DNA of 27,099 bases from a virus, in IMG/VR virus record IMGVR_UViG_3300042691_031725, positions 1-27,099 of that record. The stretch is one strand, 5' to 3'. Position numbers and translations under genes: made by a program. Below the pieces are notes generated by a model. That model was not told where the DNA came from and did no database searches. It worked only from the letters and a program-made list of their open reading frames with translations. This document shows, piece by piece, positions 16,489-23,808 of this stretch (its first letter is position 1; the number at the start of each line of letters is the position of its first letter).

Positions 16489-16925
16489 TTTTAATATCAC
16501 ATAGAGGAAATATTAATGGTAGGATACCCGAATTGGAAAATAATCCTAACTATGTAAGTAAAGCTATATCTTTAGGATATCATGTTGAAATTGATTTATG
16601 GATGAAAGAGGAATTGTTATACTTAGGTCATGATGAGCCTCAATATTTAATAAATGATTCATGGTTAACTCAATTTCTCTACAAATTATGGGTACATTGT
16701 AAAAACTCAGAAGCTATAGTTTATTTACAAGAAAATTACCCTCAAATAAATTATTTCTGGCATCAAGAAGATGTATTAACATTAACTTCTAAAAATTATC
16801 TTTGGGTTTACCCAGGTAAACAACCAATTAAAAATAGTATTTCTGTTATGCCTGAGATTTATAATGATGATGTTTCTCAATGTATTGGAATTTGTAGTGA
16901 TTATATTCAAAATTATAAAAAATGA
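16485..16925 (+). CDS. GDPD-like (glycerophosphodiesterase-fold) protein
   Basis: This 146-residue protein starts with LISHRGNINGR (H6, R7), has an ELENNP segment, YHVEIDLWM with E35 and D37, and YLGHDEPQ with H49 and D50. These match the active-site residues of the glycerophosphodiester phosphodiesterase family in order, although the protein is only about half the usual length. Short forms like this occur in capsule and O-antigen clusters. The reaction could be cleavage of a phosphodiester-linked substituent, but the short barrel makes this uncertain. It overlaps its neighbours by ATGA. Confidence 0.6.
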   Translation: MILISHRGNINGRIPELENNPNYVSKAISLGYHVEIDLWMKEELLYLGHDEPQYLINDSWLTQFLYKLWVHCKNSEAIVYLQENYPQINYFWHQEDVLTLTSKNYLWVYPGKQPIKNSISVMPEIYNDDVSQCIGICSDYIQNYKK

Positions 16926-18121
16926 TATTATTATTTAATGTATTTATAACAGACAAATCTTCAACTAGAGGACAATGGGAAAGTTTAGGGGTATCATATA
17001 ATAGAGGAAATTTACCAAAATTTAATAAACTAGAGATACTAAAATATAGTCTAGCTAGTTATGCTGTTGCATATCCTTGGAAAAGAGTTATATTAAATAT
17101 TCAATTAGATGAAGAATATAATTCTGAAGAAAATAAAAATAATTTAAAGGATTTTATTTTTAATGAATTCAAAAACACTGATCTAATCTTTTCAGACAAA
17201 CGAAATCTAATTCAACAAGATTGGATTAACACTTATAATTTATTGAATGATGATGTTATATTTTATCAATGTAATCATGATCATATCTTTATAGATAACT
17301 CAAATGAATATTTAACTGAATTAGTTAAACTAAGAGATTTATATAAAGAAAATTTAACAATCTCTACCTCCCACTTCCCAGAAGCTATTAGAACATCAAA
17401 GCCTGGGTATATAGATCATAATGATTTTGTTTCAACAAATCCTAATTTAACATATGAATTAAAAAATAATCATATATTTTATGAAGGTAAAATTTTAGAT
17501 AGTTTAATTATAATAACTAAAGAAATTTATTACAATTGGTTTTTAGAAGGAGATTGGAGCACAATCCAAGTCCCAAAAGAATTATTCCCATCAGGACAAA
17601 TGGAATTAACTAGAACAGAAGGAACTGGGGTAATAGGGATTGGTGGAATTAAAGATATATTAGGGTCTCCATTCATAAAACAAAAGATAGTGATCCCATA
17701 TAAGGAATTATTTAGACATTTTGATGGGTATTGGCATCAAAAAATATCTAATAATCAATGTCCCGCTATAGATATACCACCTGGTTTTTTTGAAAACAAT
17801 ATTAAAATTAGATATGGGTATGATGATTATAAAGAAGGATGGGTTAATATAAATCCTAAAAATCCTAATTATTATGCTGATGATAAAACAGGCACTGATT
17901 ATAAATTTACTTTAGAAAATTTGCCTTTAGTTTGGAAGAATAGAATTTCTATTATAGATTCAAATCCTGATATAGATGAAGAAGAAATGATTCAATATTG
18001 TTTAAAGTCAATTTTAGAGATGATTTATACTCATCCTAAGTATGATCAATATTTAGAAGATAAATTAAAAGATAATATTCTAAGTAAATATTTAGAAAAT
18101 TACCCTCAATATAAATTATGA
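16922..18121 (+). CDS. Putative glycosyltransferase of unrecognised family
   Basis: This 399-residue protein is not confidently placed. The N-terminal segment ILLFNVFITDKSSTRGQW and the strand RVILNIQLDEEY resemble a GT-A nucleotide-binding half, and VIFYQCNHDHIFID (H119-D120-H121) sits where a D-x-D-like metal site would be. Later segments include TEGTGVIGIGGIKDI and a Trp/Tyr-rich region around 270-320. No membrane helices are visible. Its neighbours are a GDPD-like gene and a WavE-like gene, both 4-base overlaps, so a glycan-assembly role is likely. It could also be a modifying enzyme rather than a transferase. Confidence 0.5.
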   Translation: MILLFNVFITDKSSTRGQWESLGVSYNRGNLPKFNKLEILKYSLASYAVAYPWKRVILNIQLDEEYNSEENKNNLKDFIFNEFKNTDLIFSDKRNLIQQDWINTYNLLNDDVIFYQCNHDHIFIDNSNEYLTELVKLRDLYKENLTISTSHFPEAIRTSKPGYIDHNDFVSTNPNLTYELKNNHIFYEGKILDSLIIITKEIYYNWFLEGDWSTIQVPKELFPSGQMELTRTEGTGVIGIGGIKDILGSPFIKQKIVIPYKELFRHFDGYWHQKISNNQCPAIDIPPGFFENNIKIRYGYDDYKEGWVNINPKNPNYYADDKTGTDYKFTLENLPLVWKNRISIIDSNPDIDEEEMIQYCLKSILEMIYTHPKYDQYLEDKLKDNILSKYLENYPQYKL

Positions 18122-18804
18122 ATCAAGGTATAGTAATTCAAGGTCCTACCAACTACTGTAAAGAAATAGTAGACTGTTACACAGGTATACCTAATGTTGT
18201 GTTTTCAACTTGGGATGATGAACCCCAAGAAAATATAGATTATATAAAATCAAAAAATATAGATGTGATCCAATCCCCTAAACCAACATTTCCTGGGTAT
18301 TTAAACATTAATTACCAAACTTTAAGTACATATGTTGGCTTAGAATATTTAAAAGAAAAAGGCATAACTGAGGTTTTAAAAATTAGAGGGGATTTAAAAC
18401 CTAATAATGTTAAGTTATTATTAGATATTTTAAAAAATAGACCTTTATCATTTTTAGCTATTTGCAAACCAGGTGTAAGATCTTTGTATTATGAATTAGG
18501 ATATCAACATACTAGTTTTGATTTCCCTGTTGATTTATTTCTCTATGGGAATATAGAAAACTTAGAAAAATGCTTTGCATTTCAGATAGAACAAGAACTA
18601 TCTATACCCCCAGAGTCTCTAATTGCTTATAATTATTTTCTTAATTCTAGTTTAGAATTTGAATTAGATTACAATACATTTATACAAAATGGAATTACTT
18701 TTTTTGCTCAAGAATGTTTAGATAACAATATAAAAGTAGAATGGTTAAAACAAGGGTGGGATCTTATAGAATATTCATCAAATAAAAATTGGTACAATTA
18801 TTAA
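18118..18804 (+). CDS. WavE-like lipopolysaccharide synthesis family protein
   Basis: This 228-residue protein has the ordered cues of the WavE family: GIVIQGPTNY at the N-terminus, VVFSTWDDEPQ, then PGYLNINYQTLSTYVGLEYL, and VLKIRGDLKPNN. WavE was described in the core-oligosaccharide cluster of Vibrio cholerae, and the family is treated as a putative glycosyltransferase. The IRGD segment may be the metal-binding part. It overlaps the previous gene by ATGA. The next gene's chosen ATG lies 11 bases beyond its stop. Confidence 0.78.
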   Translation: MNQGIVIQGPTNYCKEIVDCYTGIPNVVFSTWDDEPQENIDYIKSKNIDVIQSPKPTFPGYLNINYQTLSTYVGLEYLKEKGITEVLKIRGDLKPNNVKLLLDILKNRPLSFLAICKPGVRSLYYELGYQHTSFDFPVDLFLYGNIENLEKCFAFQIEQELSIPPESLIAYNYFLNSSLEFELDYNTFIQNGITFFAQECLDNNIKVEWLKQGWDLIEYSSNKNWYNY

Positions 18805-18815
18805 AAATAAATTTT

Positions 18816-19385
18816 ATGGCTCACAAAGAACAAATTAATTATGTTAATCAAATTAAAAACAAATTTCCACATTACTTCACTAATAAAAAAGTATTAGGAA
18901 TAGGCACCTTTAATGTATGCGGCACAGAAGATGTTTATTTCACAGAATGTGACTACTCAGGACTAGATCTAGGACCGGGCCCTGGAGTAGATATAGTATG
19001 CCCTGCTCAAGATTATGATGCTCCTGATGGTACATTTGATGTTATTATATCATGTGAATGTTTTGAACATAATCCATACTATAAAGAAACAATTCAAAAT
19101 GCTGTTAGAATGCTTAAATCAGGAGGTATGTTTTTGTTCACTTGTGCTACTACTGGAAGACCAGTACATGGGGTAGCTTCATTAGAAGAAGAAAGTAAGA
19201 AAAAATTTCCAAATTGGAAAACAATGCCTAATGTATCTAAAGAAAATTGGGATAATGAATATTATAAAAATTTAACTGAAGAAGATATTAGAGAATGTAT
19301 TGATATTGATTCATATTTTTCATCATATGAATTTGAAGTTGAAACTAATCATTGTGATCTTTTTTTCTGGGGGATTAAAAAATAA
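18816..19385 (+). CDS. SAM-dependent class I methyltransferase
   Basis: This 189-residue protein has a Rossmann methyltransferase pattern: KVLGIGTFNVCG (motif I, a weak variant of the usual GxGxG), YSGLDLGPGPGVDIVCPAQDY (motif II and the acidic adenosine site), GTFDVIISCECFEH (motif IV), and MLKSGGMFLFTCA (motif V). In the operon it would methylate a sugar hydroxyl, amine or carboxyl. A longer reading from TTG 18789 is possible, but ATG 18816 has the A-rich lead typical here. Specificity is not determinable from the sequence. Confidence 0.8.
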   Translation: MAHKEQINYVNQIKNKFPHYFTNKKVLGIGTFNVCGTEDVYFTECDYSGLDLGPGPGVDIVCPAQDYDAPDGTFDVIISCECFEHNPYYKETIQNAVRMLKSGGMFLFTCATTGRPVHGVASLEEESKKKFPNWKTMPNVSKENWDNEYYKNLTEEDIRECIDIDSYFSSYEFEVETNHCDLFFWGIKK

Positions 19386-19388
19386 TAT

Positions 19389-20309
19389 ATGACATCACTT
19401 ATAATACCTACTGTTTCTAAAACAAGAGAGTACACTAATAATATTTTAGATAATATTACAAAAATTTATCCTAATAAATCTGAAGTAGAAATTATTATTG
19501 AGGAAAATGATAATGTTGATTTAGGTACAAACTATAATAATGCTGTAGCTAAAACTAATGGTGAAAAGATAATTTTACTTCATAATGATATGGTTATTAA
19601 ACCGGGTTTTGTTGAAACTATGGATAAACATATCACTAAAGGAAGAGTTACTACATATACTAGAGTAGAACCACCTATTTATTTAGATACATATCCTGGT
19701 AAAGTATTATTAGATTGTGGTTATGATTTAAATTCTTTTAATAAAGAAAAATTTAATCAATTTAATATAGAAGAAAATTTAACTGATGGTGGATCACAAT
19801 TATTTTTTGGTTGCTTGAAAGAAGACTATATTAAACTTGACAATATTACATTTAGCCCACCTCAAATGTGGTGTTCTGATGATGATTTACATCTTAGATA
19901 TAAATTAGCAGGATTTGAACATAAGGTAAGTTCAGCTCATGTTTACCACTTTGTTAGTAAAACCTCTAGAACAGGCAATTATCAAGAGATAGAACAACAA
20001 TCAAATATAAACTTTGTTAAAAAATGGGGTTTTAGAAACTCTATATATAATGTTGTTTATAAGAAATCTATAAAAATACATAATTCTAACCCACAACTAG
20101 AACAAGTTTTAGAACCTTGGTTTAATGGAGGAAAAGACATTATTGTTGAAGTAAATGGAAACACTTTTACCCAACAAGATTTCATCACCATTCAACAACT
20201 AAATGATATAATTAAAGAAAGTGGTGAGATAGGTTCATTTGAATTAGGCAATCTAAAAATCACTATTAATTCAATGACTGAATATCAAAACACTCTTATT
20301 AAATTATAG
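19389..20309 (+). CDS. GT2-family glycosyltransferase with C-terminal extension
   Basis: This 306-residue protein starts MTSLIIPTVSKTREYTNNI and has EIIIEENDN, a KIILLHNDMVIKPGF segment (N66-D67 in the metal site), and WCSDDDLHLRYKLAGF near residue 175, the GT2 catalytic acidic cluster. The AHVYHFVSKTSR segment follows. The last 80 residues or so are extra, holding a strand-rich VEVNGNTFTQQDF part that is not part of the usual fold. It ends the glycan island; its stop codon directly abuts the promoter beginning at 20310. Confidence 0.82.
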   Translation: MTSLIIPTVSKTREYTNNILDNITKIYPNKSEVEIIIEENDNVDLGTNYNNAVAKTNGEKIILLHNDMVIKPGFVETMDKHITKGRVTTYTRVEPPIYLDTYPGKVLLDCGYDLNSFNKEKFNQFNIEENLTDGGSQLFFGCLKEDYIKLDNITFSPPQMWCSDDDLHLRYKLAGFEHKVSSAHVYHFVSKTSRTGNYQEIEQQSNINFVKKWGFRNSIYNVVYKKSIKIHNSNPQLEQVLEPWFNGGKDIIVEVNGNTFTQQDFITIQQLNDIIKESGEIGSFELGNLKITINSMTEYQNTLIKL

Positions 20310-20341
20310 TTTGGCCTCCCAATTTCTTAAAGTTATATTTA
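20310..20341 (+). promoter_or_regulatory. Promoter A, TTTGGC-N18-TATATTTA
   Basis: TTTGGC at 20310-20315, then CTCC, then TATATTTA at 20334-20341 with exactly 18 bases between. The same arrangement occurs at 23936 and 26105. The pattern fits the Bacteroidota sigma consensus (TTTG at -33, TAnnTTTG at -7). It begins immediately after the last glycan gene's stop and faces the small-gene block, with the start at 20358 some 16 bases after the box. Confidence 0.8.
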
Positions 20342-20357
20342 GTTAAAATTAAGAAGC

Positions 20358-20540
20358 ATGGAATACAATCATAGTAATTATTATTTCTACTCACATCTAG
20401 ATCCTAATAGAGAACCTATTGGTACATGTCGAGCAGGTACTTTAGACATAGCAACCTATTATTTTGCATCTATGAAACGTATGAGTGTTGAAGATTTTTT
20501 AAAATTATATTCTATAAGTATAAAAAATGAATCTAAATAA
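20358..20540 (+). CDS. Small protein of unknown function
   Basis: This 60-residue protein is not recognised. It is rich in Tyr and Asn at the N-terminus (NHSNYYFYSHLDPN), with a TLDIATYYFASMKRMS segment that looks helical and a charged end. There are no cysteine clusters beyond one Cys. It is the first gene behind promoter A and overlaps the next gene by 14 bases, so it is a leader of that small operon. Phage early genes of this size are commonly host-takeover or inhibitor proteins; this is inference only. Confidence 0.65.
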   Translation: MEYNHSNYYFYSHLDPNREPIGTCRAGTLDIATYYFASMKRMSVEDFLKLYSISIKNESK

Positions 20541-20904
20541 TTTTGGTAGTAAATTAAAAATTAATCATAATACTGATTCTCAAGAAAAAGAGATCTTTAT
20601 TAACACTATTGAAACCCTTGAGCAATGTTGGATCAGAACAAATTTTCTCCAAGCTCAATTAGGTGTTGATTTTTATAATTATGAACAACATTATTTTACA
20701 ATGATTGAAGATTTATTATATTTAAAATATGGAGATGCTATTGGTAGTTTAATCCTATGGTATGTTTATGACCGTTATGATAAAGATGGAAACTTACTAT
20801 CCATTGAAGTAACAATTAAAGATAAACCTAAAAAAGAGTATAAACTAAAGTCAACACTTGATCTTTGGAATCTAGTAGAAAAAATTTTAAAAACAAATAA
20901 ATAA
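20527..20904 (+). CDS. Unknown protein
   Basis: This 125-residue protein is not recognised. It has a helical first half (ETLEQCWIRTNFLQAQLGVDFYNYEQHYF) and an aromatic-rich YGDAIGSLILWYVYDRYDKDGN segment that ends in a strand. The rest is charged. There is no signal peptide, and the hydrophobic stretch SLILWYVY is too short for a membrane helix. It overlaps the preceding gene by 14 bases and is followed 5 bases later by the zinc-finger gene. Confidence 0.65.
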   Translation: MNLNNFGSKLKINHNTDSQEKEIFINTIETLEQCWIRTNFLQAQLGVDFYNYEQHYFTMIEDLLYLKYGDAIGSLILWYVYDRYDKDGNLLSIEVTIKDKPKKEYKLKSTLDLWNLVEKILKTNK

Positions 20905-20909
20905 AAGTT

Positions 20910-21272
20910 ATGATTAGAAAATGTATTATATGTGGAGTTGAAATTGACCCAAGACGAATTGCTATTTTACCTGATACCCAAACATGCACTCAACATTCAA
21001 CTGTTGAAAAGAAAGTGGCTGTTACTGTTCAAAAAGGAGAAGGTGATCATACATGGATTGAAACATATGCTGTTGATAGAGAGGATTGGGATAGAATGAT
21101 GGAAATTGAAAATAATTGGAAACAACAAATTAAAGAAACACCTACAGTGAAAGTATCGAATATAGATGAGGATGATATTATTCCAACAGTAGATGATTTT
21201 GAATCCAATGAAGATGATGAAAATAAACCATTTGAAGAAGAAATTGATAAATTTACTGAAGAGGAGGAATAA
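20910..21272 (+). CDS. Zinc-finger protein, DksA/TraR-like N-terminus with acidic tail
   Basis: This 120-residue protein begins with CIICG (C5, C8) and ends its zinc-binding region at TCTQHS (C26, H29), with VEIDPRRIAILPDTQ between. The arrangement C-x2-C-x17-C-x2-H, with an RI...LPDT segment, is like the DksA/TraR zinc finger, although the last ligand is His. The last 40 residues are almost entirely Asp and Glu, including EEEIDKFTEEEE. DksA/TraR proteins bind RNA polymerase, so a transcriptional role is conceivable, but the full coiled coil is missing. It is more safely called a zinc-ribbon protein. Confidence 0.55.
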   Translation: MIRKCIICGVEIDPRRIAILPDTQTCTQHSTVEKKVAVTVQKGEGDHTWIETYAVDREDWDRMMEIENNWKQQIKETPTVKVSNIDEDDIIPTVDDFESNEDDENKPFEEEIDKFTEEEE

Positions 21273-21277
21273 TAAAC

Positions 21278-21310
21278 ATGCCTAAAGAAACTTGTATATA
21301 TTTGTTATAA
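21278..21310 (+). other. Possible gene remnant (11-codon ORF, including stop) before the GIY-YIG gene
   Basis: A clean ATG at 21278 follows a purine-rich GAGGAGG at 21261 and reads MPKETCIYLL before stopping at 21308-21310. It could be the leftover start of a gene whose body was lost or replaced when the endonuclease element arrived, or a coincidence of A+T-rich sequence. Nothing downstream shows a matching continuation. Confidence 0.25.
21297..21304 (+). promoter_or_regulatory. Candidate -7 element before the GIY-YIG gene
   Basis: TATATTTG at 21297-21304 is an exact match to the Bacteroidota -7 consensus TAnnTTTG, 15 bases ahead of the ATG at 21319. No TTTG is seen at the usual upstream distance, so the promoter is weak or incomplete. 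A TATAAATA sits at 21306-21313, but I do not treat it as a T4-type late promoter. Confidence 0.35.
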
Positions 21311-21318
21311 ATAACATC

Positions 21319-21996
21319 ATGACAGGTATATACAAGATAACATCTCCATCAGGTAGAATTTATATTGGGCAATCAGTTGATATTGAAAGTAGATGGAAAT
21401 ACTATCAGCATATTAATAGTATTAAAAACCAATCTAAACTTTACAATTCATTTAAAAAATATGGTTATGAAAACCATAAATTTGAAGTTGTTGAAGAATG
21501 CCTAATTGATCAACTTAATGAAAGAGAAATATATTGGGGTCAATATTTTAATACTATTAATGAAGGTTTAAATCATAAATTAGGAAATCAAAATGGTATC
21601 TTTAGTGAAGAGACTAAAATTAAAATGAGTAAAAAAATATACCAATATGATTTAGAAGGTAACTTTATTAAAGAATGGAAAAGTGTTTCTGAAGCATCTT
21701 TAAAATTACAAATAAATAAAGGATGGTTATCTCATATTATAAATCACCCTACTATGACTCTTAAAAATTTTAGATTCACAGATACTAAAGTATTAAAATT
21801 AAATCCTATTACTAAAAACTTTAAATCTAAAAAACCAGTTTTACAATATAGTTTAGAAGGTGATTTAATAAAAGAATGGAGTAGTGCTAAAGAAGCAGCA
21901 ACCTATTTTAATATATTCACTCAAAATATAACGGCTTGTTGCAGAGGAGAAATCCAAACCTGCTATAATTTTATTTGGAAATACAAATATGTATGA
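21319..21996 (+). CDS. GIY-YIG homing-type endonuclease with NUMOD-like repeats
   Basis: This 225-residue protein starts with TGIYKITSPSGRIYIGQSVD (G3-I4-Y5 and Y15-I16-G17), followed by ESRW with R25 and LNEREIYW with catalytic E68 or E70. The downstream part holds an FSEETKIKMSKK motif and two related repeats, YQYDLEGNFIKEW then QYSLEGDLIKEW, each followed by a helical SEA or KEA segment. These are the DNA-binding modules common in phage freestanding endonucleases. It cuts DNA and spreads its own gene. It sits alone between two small gene groups. A TTG at 21292 extends the frame but lies within the promoter-like stretch. Confidence 0.87.
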   Translation: MTGIYKITSPSGRIYIGQSVDIESRWKYYQHINSIKNQSKLYNSFKKYGYENHKFEVVEECLIDQLNEREIYWGQYFNTINEGLNHKLGNQNGIFSEETKIKMSKKIYQYDLEGNFIKEWKSVSEASLKLQINKGWLSHIINHPTMTLKNFRFTDTKVLKLNPITKNFKSKKPVLQYSLEGDLIKEWSSAKEAATYFNIFTQNITACCRGEIQTCYNFIWKYKYV

Positions 21997-22008
21997 TAAA
22001 ATACATAA

Positions 22009-22314
22009 ATGAAAAAGTCTGAATTAAAACAAATTATTAAAGAAGAAATAGAAAAAGTATTACCTGAAATTCATTCCACATCTAATATTACTCATTTTGA
22101 AGGTAAAAAAGTATTCAATGACACATATGAAGATATACTTTTTCTAATAGATAAAATATCTCCAGGAGCGAGTTTGAATAATATGTTAAAAAGTGAAATT
22201 AAGAGTATTTTAAAAGGATATGGAGAAGAAATGATGGATTTAGGTGAAAAATTAACTCGTCAAGAAATGGTATTACTTAAAAAAATAGATCAAGAAAAAA
22301 TGGCCGCTGAGTAA
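22009..22314 (+). CDS. Small coiled-coil-like protein of unknown function
   Basis: This 101-residue protein begins with KKSELKQIIKEEIEKVL, an amphipathic Lys/Glu helix that recurs at the N-terminus of many T4-like phage small proteins. Later are FLIDKISPGASLNNML, KSILKGYGEEMMDLGEKL and a helical end (RQEMVLLKKIDQEKM). The whole is predicted helical and soluble. No enzymatic motif is seen. It is followed by a clear terminator, so it is the last gene of its transcript. Confidence 0.7.
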   Translation: MKKSELKQIIKEEIEKVLPEIHSTSNITHFEGKKVFNDTYEDILFLIDKISPGASLNNMLKSEIKSILKGYGEEMMDLGEKLTRQEMVLLKKIDQEKMAAE

Positions 22315-22338
22315 AGAAATAAAAATACTTTTTGAATT

Positions 22339-22363
22339 AAGCTTGGGAAACTAAGCTTTTTTT
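22339..22363 (+). terminator. Intrinsic terminator with GAAA loop
   Basis: An 8-pair stem (AAGCTTGG with CTAAGCTT, one G-T pair) closes a GAAA tetraloop and runs straight into seven Ts. It lies 24 bases after the previous stop codon. The same GAAA design appears in the terminator at 23911. Confidence 0.85.
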
Positions 22364-22385
22364 ATTAAATTTAAGTTATTAACCA

Positions 22386-23045
22386 ATAAAATTTAAAGTT
22401 ATACCTAAATCTAAACATCTTTCCAAAGAACAAGTAGTGGCTGCTATGAATAAGACCAAGTCTGTTCGAGCAGCTGCTAGATACTTAAATGTATCTTATA
22501 TCCATATGAAAAAATGGATGAAGTTATATAAAAATGAAGATGGTACTAGTTTGTTTGATGCTCATAAAAACCAATCAGGTAAAGGTATTCCTAAGTTTTT
22601 ATCTAATGTTCCACCAAATAAAAAGAAGGATCCTGCTTTAATAGATGTTATAGAAGGTAGAATTGATCCAGCTCACTTTAACCCTCAGAAAATTAAATAT
22701 AGACTAATAACAGAGGGTTATTTAAAAGAAGAATGTGGTAACTGCGGATTCCATGAACGCCGAGTGTCTGATTATAAAATCCCACTTATCCTACATTTTA
22801 AAGACAAAAATAAACAACATTATAGGCTTGAAAATCTAGAAATGCTTTGCTATAATTGTTATTTTTTGATGGTTGGAGATGTGTTTAATAACAAACAAAT
22901 TGAAGGACTAGAAGATCACAAACCAGTTAATGAAAGTAACGTGGATTGGGAACTAGATGATTATACATTACAACGACTTAGAGAATTAGGATTAGATAAA
23001 CCTGAGTCTACAGATGATGGGAGTGAGTTTATAAGCCGGATTTAA
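22386..23045 (+). CDS. HNH-related zinc protein, probable ATA start
   Basis: This protein has an N-terminal helix-turn-helix-like region (AAARYLNVSYIHMKKWMKLY), then a middle linker, two Cys pairs (ECGNCG and LCYNC), and LHFKDKNKQHYRLENLEMLCYNCY, an HNH-like motif. The usual final His after the second Cys pair is Tyr, and the first His pair is reduced, so nuclease activity is doubtful. The first canonical start is GTG at 22437, giving 202 residues. The frame stays open back to the TAA at 22380, and ATA at 22386 would add MKFKVIPKSKHLSKEQ, an opening I recall from similar cyanophage-type proteins. The terminator just upstream leaves little room for other starts. Confidence 0.6.
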   Translation: MKFKVIPKSKHLSKEQVVAAMNKTKSVRAAARYLNVSYIHMKKWMKLYKNEDGTSLFDAHKNQSGKGIPKFLSNVPPNKKKDPALIDVIEGRIDPAHFNPQKIKYRLITEGYLKEECGNCGFHERRVSDYKIPLILHFKDKNKQHYRLENLEMLCYNCYFLMVGDVFNNKQIEGLEDHKPVNESNVDWELDDYTLQRLRELGLDKPESTDDGSEFISRI

Positions 23046-23058
23046 TATTTATTAATAA

Positions 23059-23214
23059 ATGAAAAAACAGAAACATAGTGATATTATAAGTGATTATGAA
23101 AAAATTAAGTCTAAACATTTAGAACAATTAGCTAGTAAAATGTTAAAAAATGATGAGAAAATAAATAGACTTAAAGACAAAAATATTGATATTAACTTTT
23201 TAAATCTATTCTAA
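23059..23214 (+). CDS. Small lysine-rich protein of unknown function
   Basis: This 51-residue protein is rich in Lys and Glu, with a helical body (EQLASKMLKNDEKINRLKDK) and an end of NIDINFLNLF. Its start is in an A-rich context (TTAATAAATG) 13 bases after the HNH-related gene's stop, and the following gene begins 2 bases after its own stop. It resembles many short phage proteins but I do not recognise it. The codon use and tight spacing support a real gene. Confidence 0.55.
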   Translation: MKKQKHSDIISDYEKIKSKHLEQLASKMLKNDEKINRLKDKNIDINFLNLF

Positions 23215-23216
23215 CT

Positions 23217-23603
23217 ATGGCCACAGAAATTACATTAAACAATAGTGACGAGTTTCAGGATATGATTGATAGAAAAGATTTTACTATAGCTAAGGCCATC
23301 GTAGAGGCTATTCTAAACAATATTAACACTCGTAAAAAACATGTTCATATACTATCAGTGAATTGTATAGATGATAATACTACTTATGATATCACTTTAG
23401 AGAAAAGATATTTTGTAGAAACACTACAAGAAAATTTAAAATTCTATGTTGAAAAAGAATTATATGAGGAATGTTCTAAAATAGTACAAGCTATAAATAA
23501 TTTAATAAATAAAGAAAATGTCATTGAAAGTACCAACACAATCAAAACAAAGAAAACCAAGAAAAAAACGTCCGGGGATTCACTCGAAGAAAAAAACCAG
23601 TAA
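23217..23603 (+). CDS. Unknown protein with lysine-rich tail
   Basis: This 128-residue protein is not recognised. It has two helical parts (DEFQDMIDRKDFTIAKAIVEAIL and LYEECSKIVQAINNLINKE) with a strand-rich KKHVHILSVNCIDDNTTYDITLEKR between. The last 35 residues are rich in Lys and Thr. The final 86 bases of the gene are also read in another frame by the following ORF, starting at 23518. It starts 2 bases after the previous stop. Confidence 0.65.
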   Translation: MATEITLNNSDEFQDMIDRKDFTIAKAIVEAILNNINTRKKHVHILSVNCIDDNTTYDITLEKRYFVETLQENLKFYVEKELYEECSKIVQAINNLINKENVIESTNTIKTKKTKKKTSGDSLEEKNQ

Positions 23604-23652
23604 AAATAAAAATAGTAAAAATTATAAAAAATTATATAAAGGACAAGGATAA
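23518..23652 (+). CDS. Lysine-rich conserved phage mini-protein
   Basis: This 44-residue, very basic protein has RKKRPGIHSKK followed by repeats of Lys, Asn and Ser and ends NYKKLYKGQG. Short proteins with RPG-H-S-K and NYKK-Y-GQG segments recur in phages of this kind, as I recall them; no function is known to me. Its start lies within the preceding gene in another frame, so 86 bases code for two proteins. The next gene's ATG lies 3 bases after its stop. Confidence 0.6.
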   Translation: MSLKVPTQSKQRKPRKKRPGIHSKKKTSKNKNSKNYKKLYKGQG

Positions 23653-23655
23653 GTT

Positions 23656-23808
23656 ATGAGTAAAAATTCAGCACAACAACATTTAGAATGTTTCAAAGAT
23701 TGGTTACGTTTCATCGAATCAAAACGTAAACATAATAAAAAGCCAATCATAAAGAAAAATAAACCACTAACCAAATACCATCCAGCTTTGAATTATAATG
23801 AAGAGTAA
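23656..23808 (+). CDS. Small basic protein of unknown function
   Basis: This 50-residue protein has a helical first part (AQQHLECFKDWLRFIESKRK) and a basic middle (HNKKPIIKKNKPLTK), ending YHPALNYNEE. The start lies 3 bases after the mini-protein stop. Its end overlaps the following short ORF by 11 bases. No family is recognised. Confidence 0.55.
   Translation: MSKNSAQQHLECFKDWLRFIESKRKHNKKPIIKKNKPLTKYHPALNYNEE

Noticed and set aside
21306-21313. TATAAATA resembling a T4 late promoter
   Set aside because: The same 8 bases also occur inside a gene near 2630 and are expected by chance in A+T-rich DNA; the promoters here follow another pattern.
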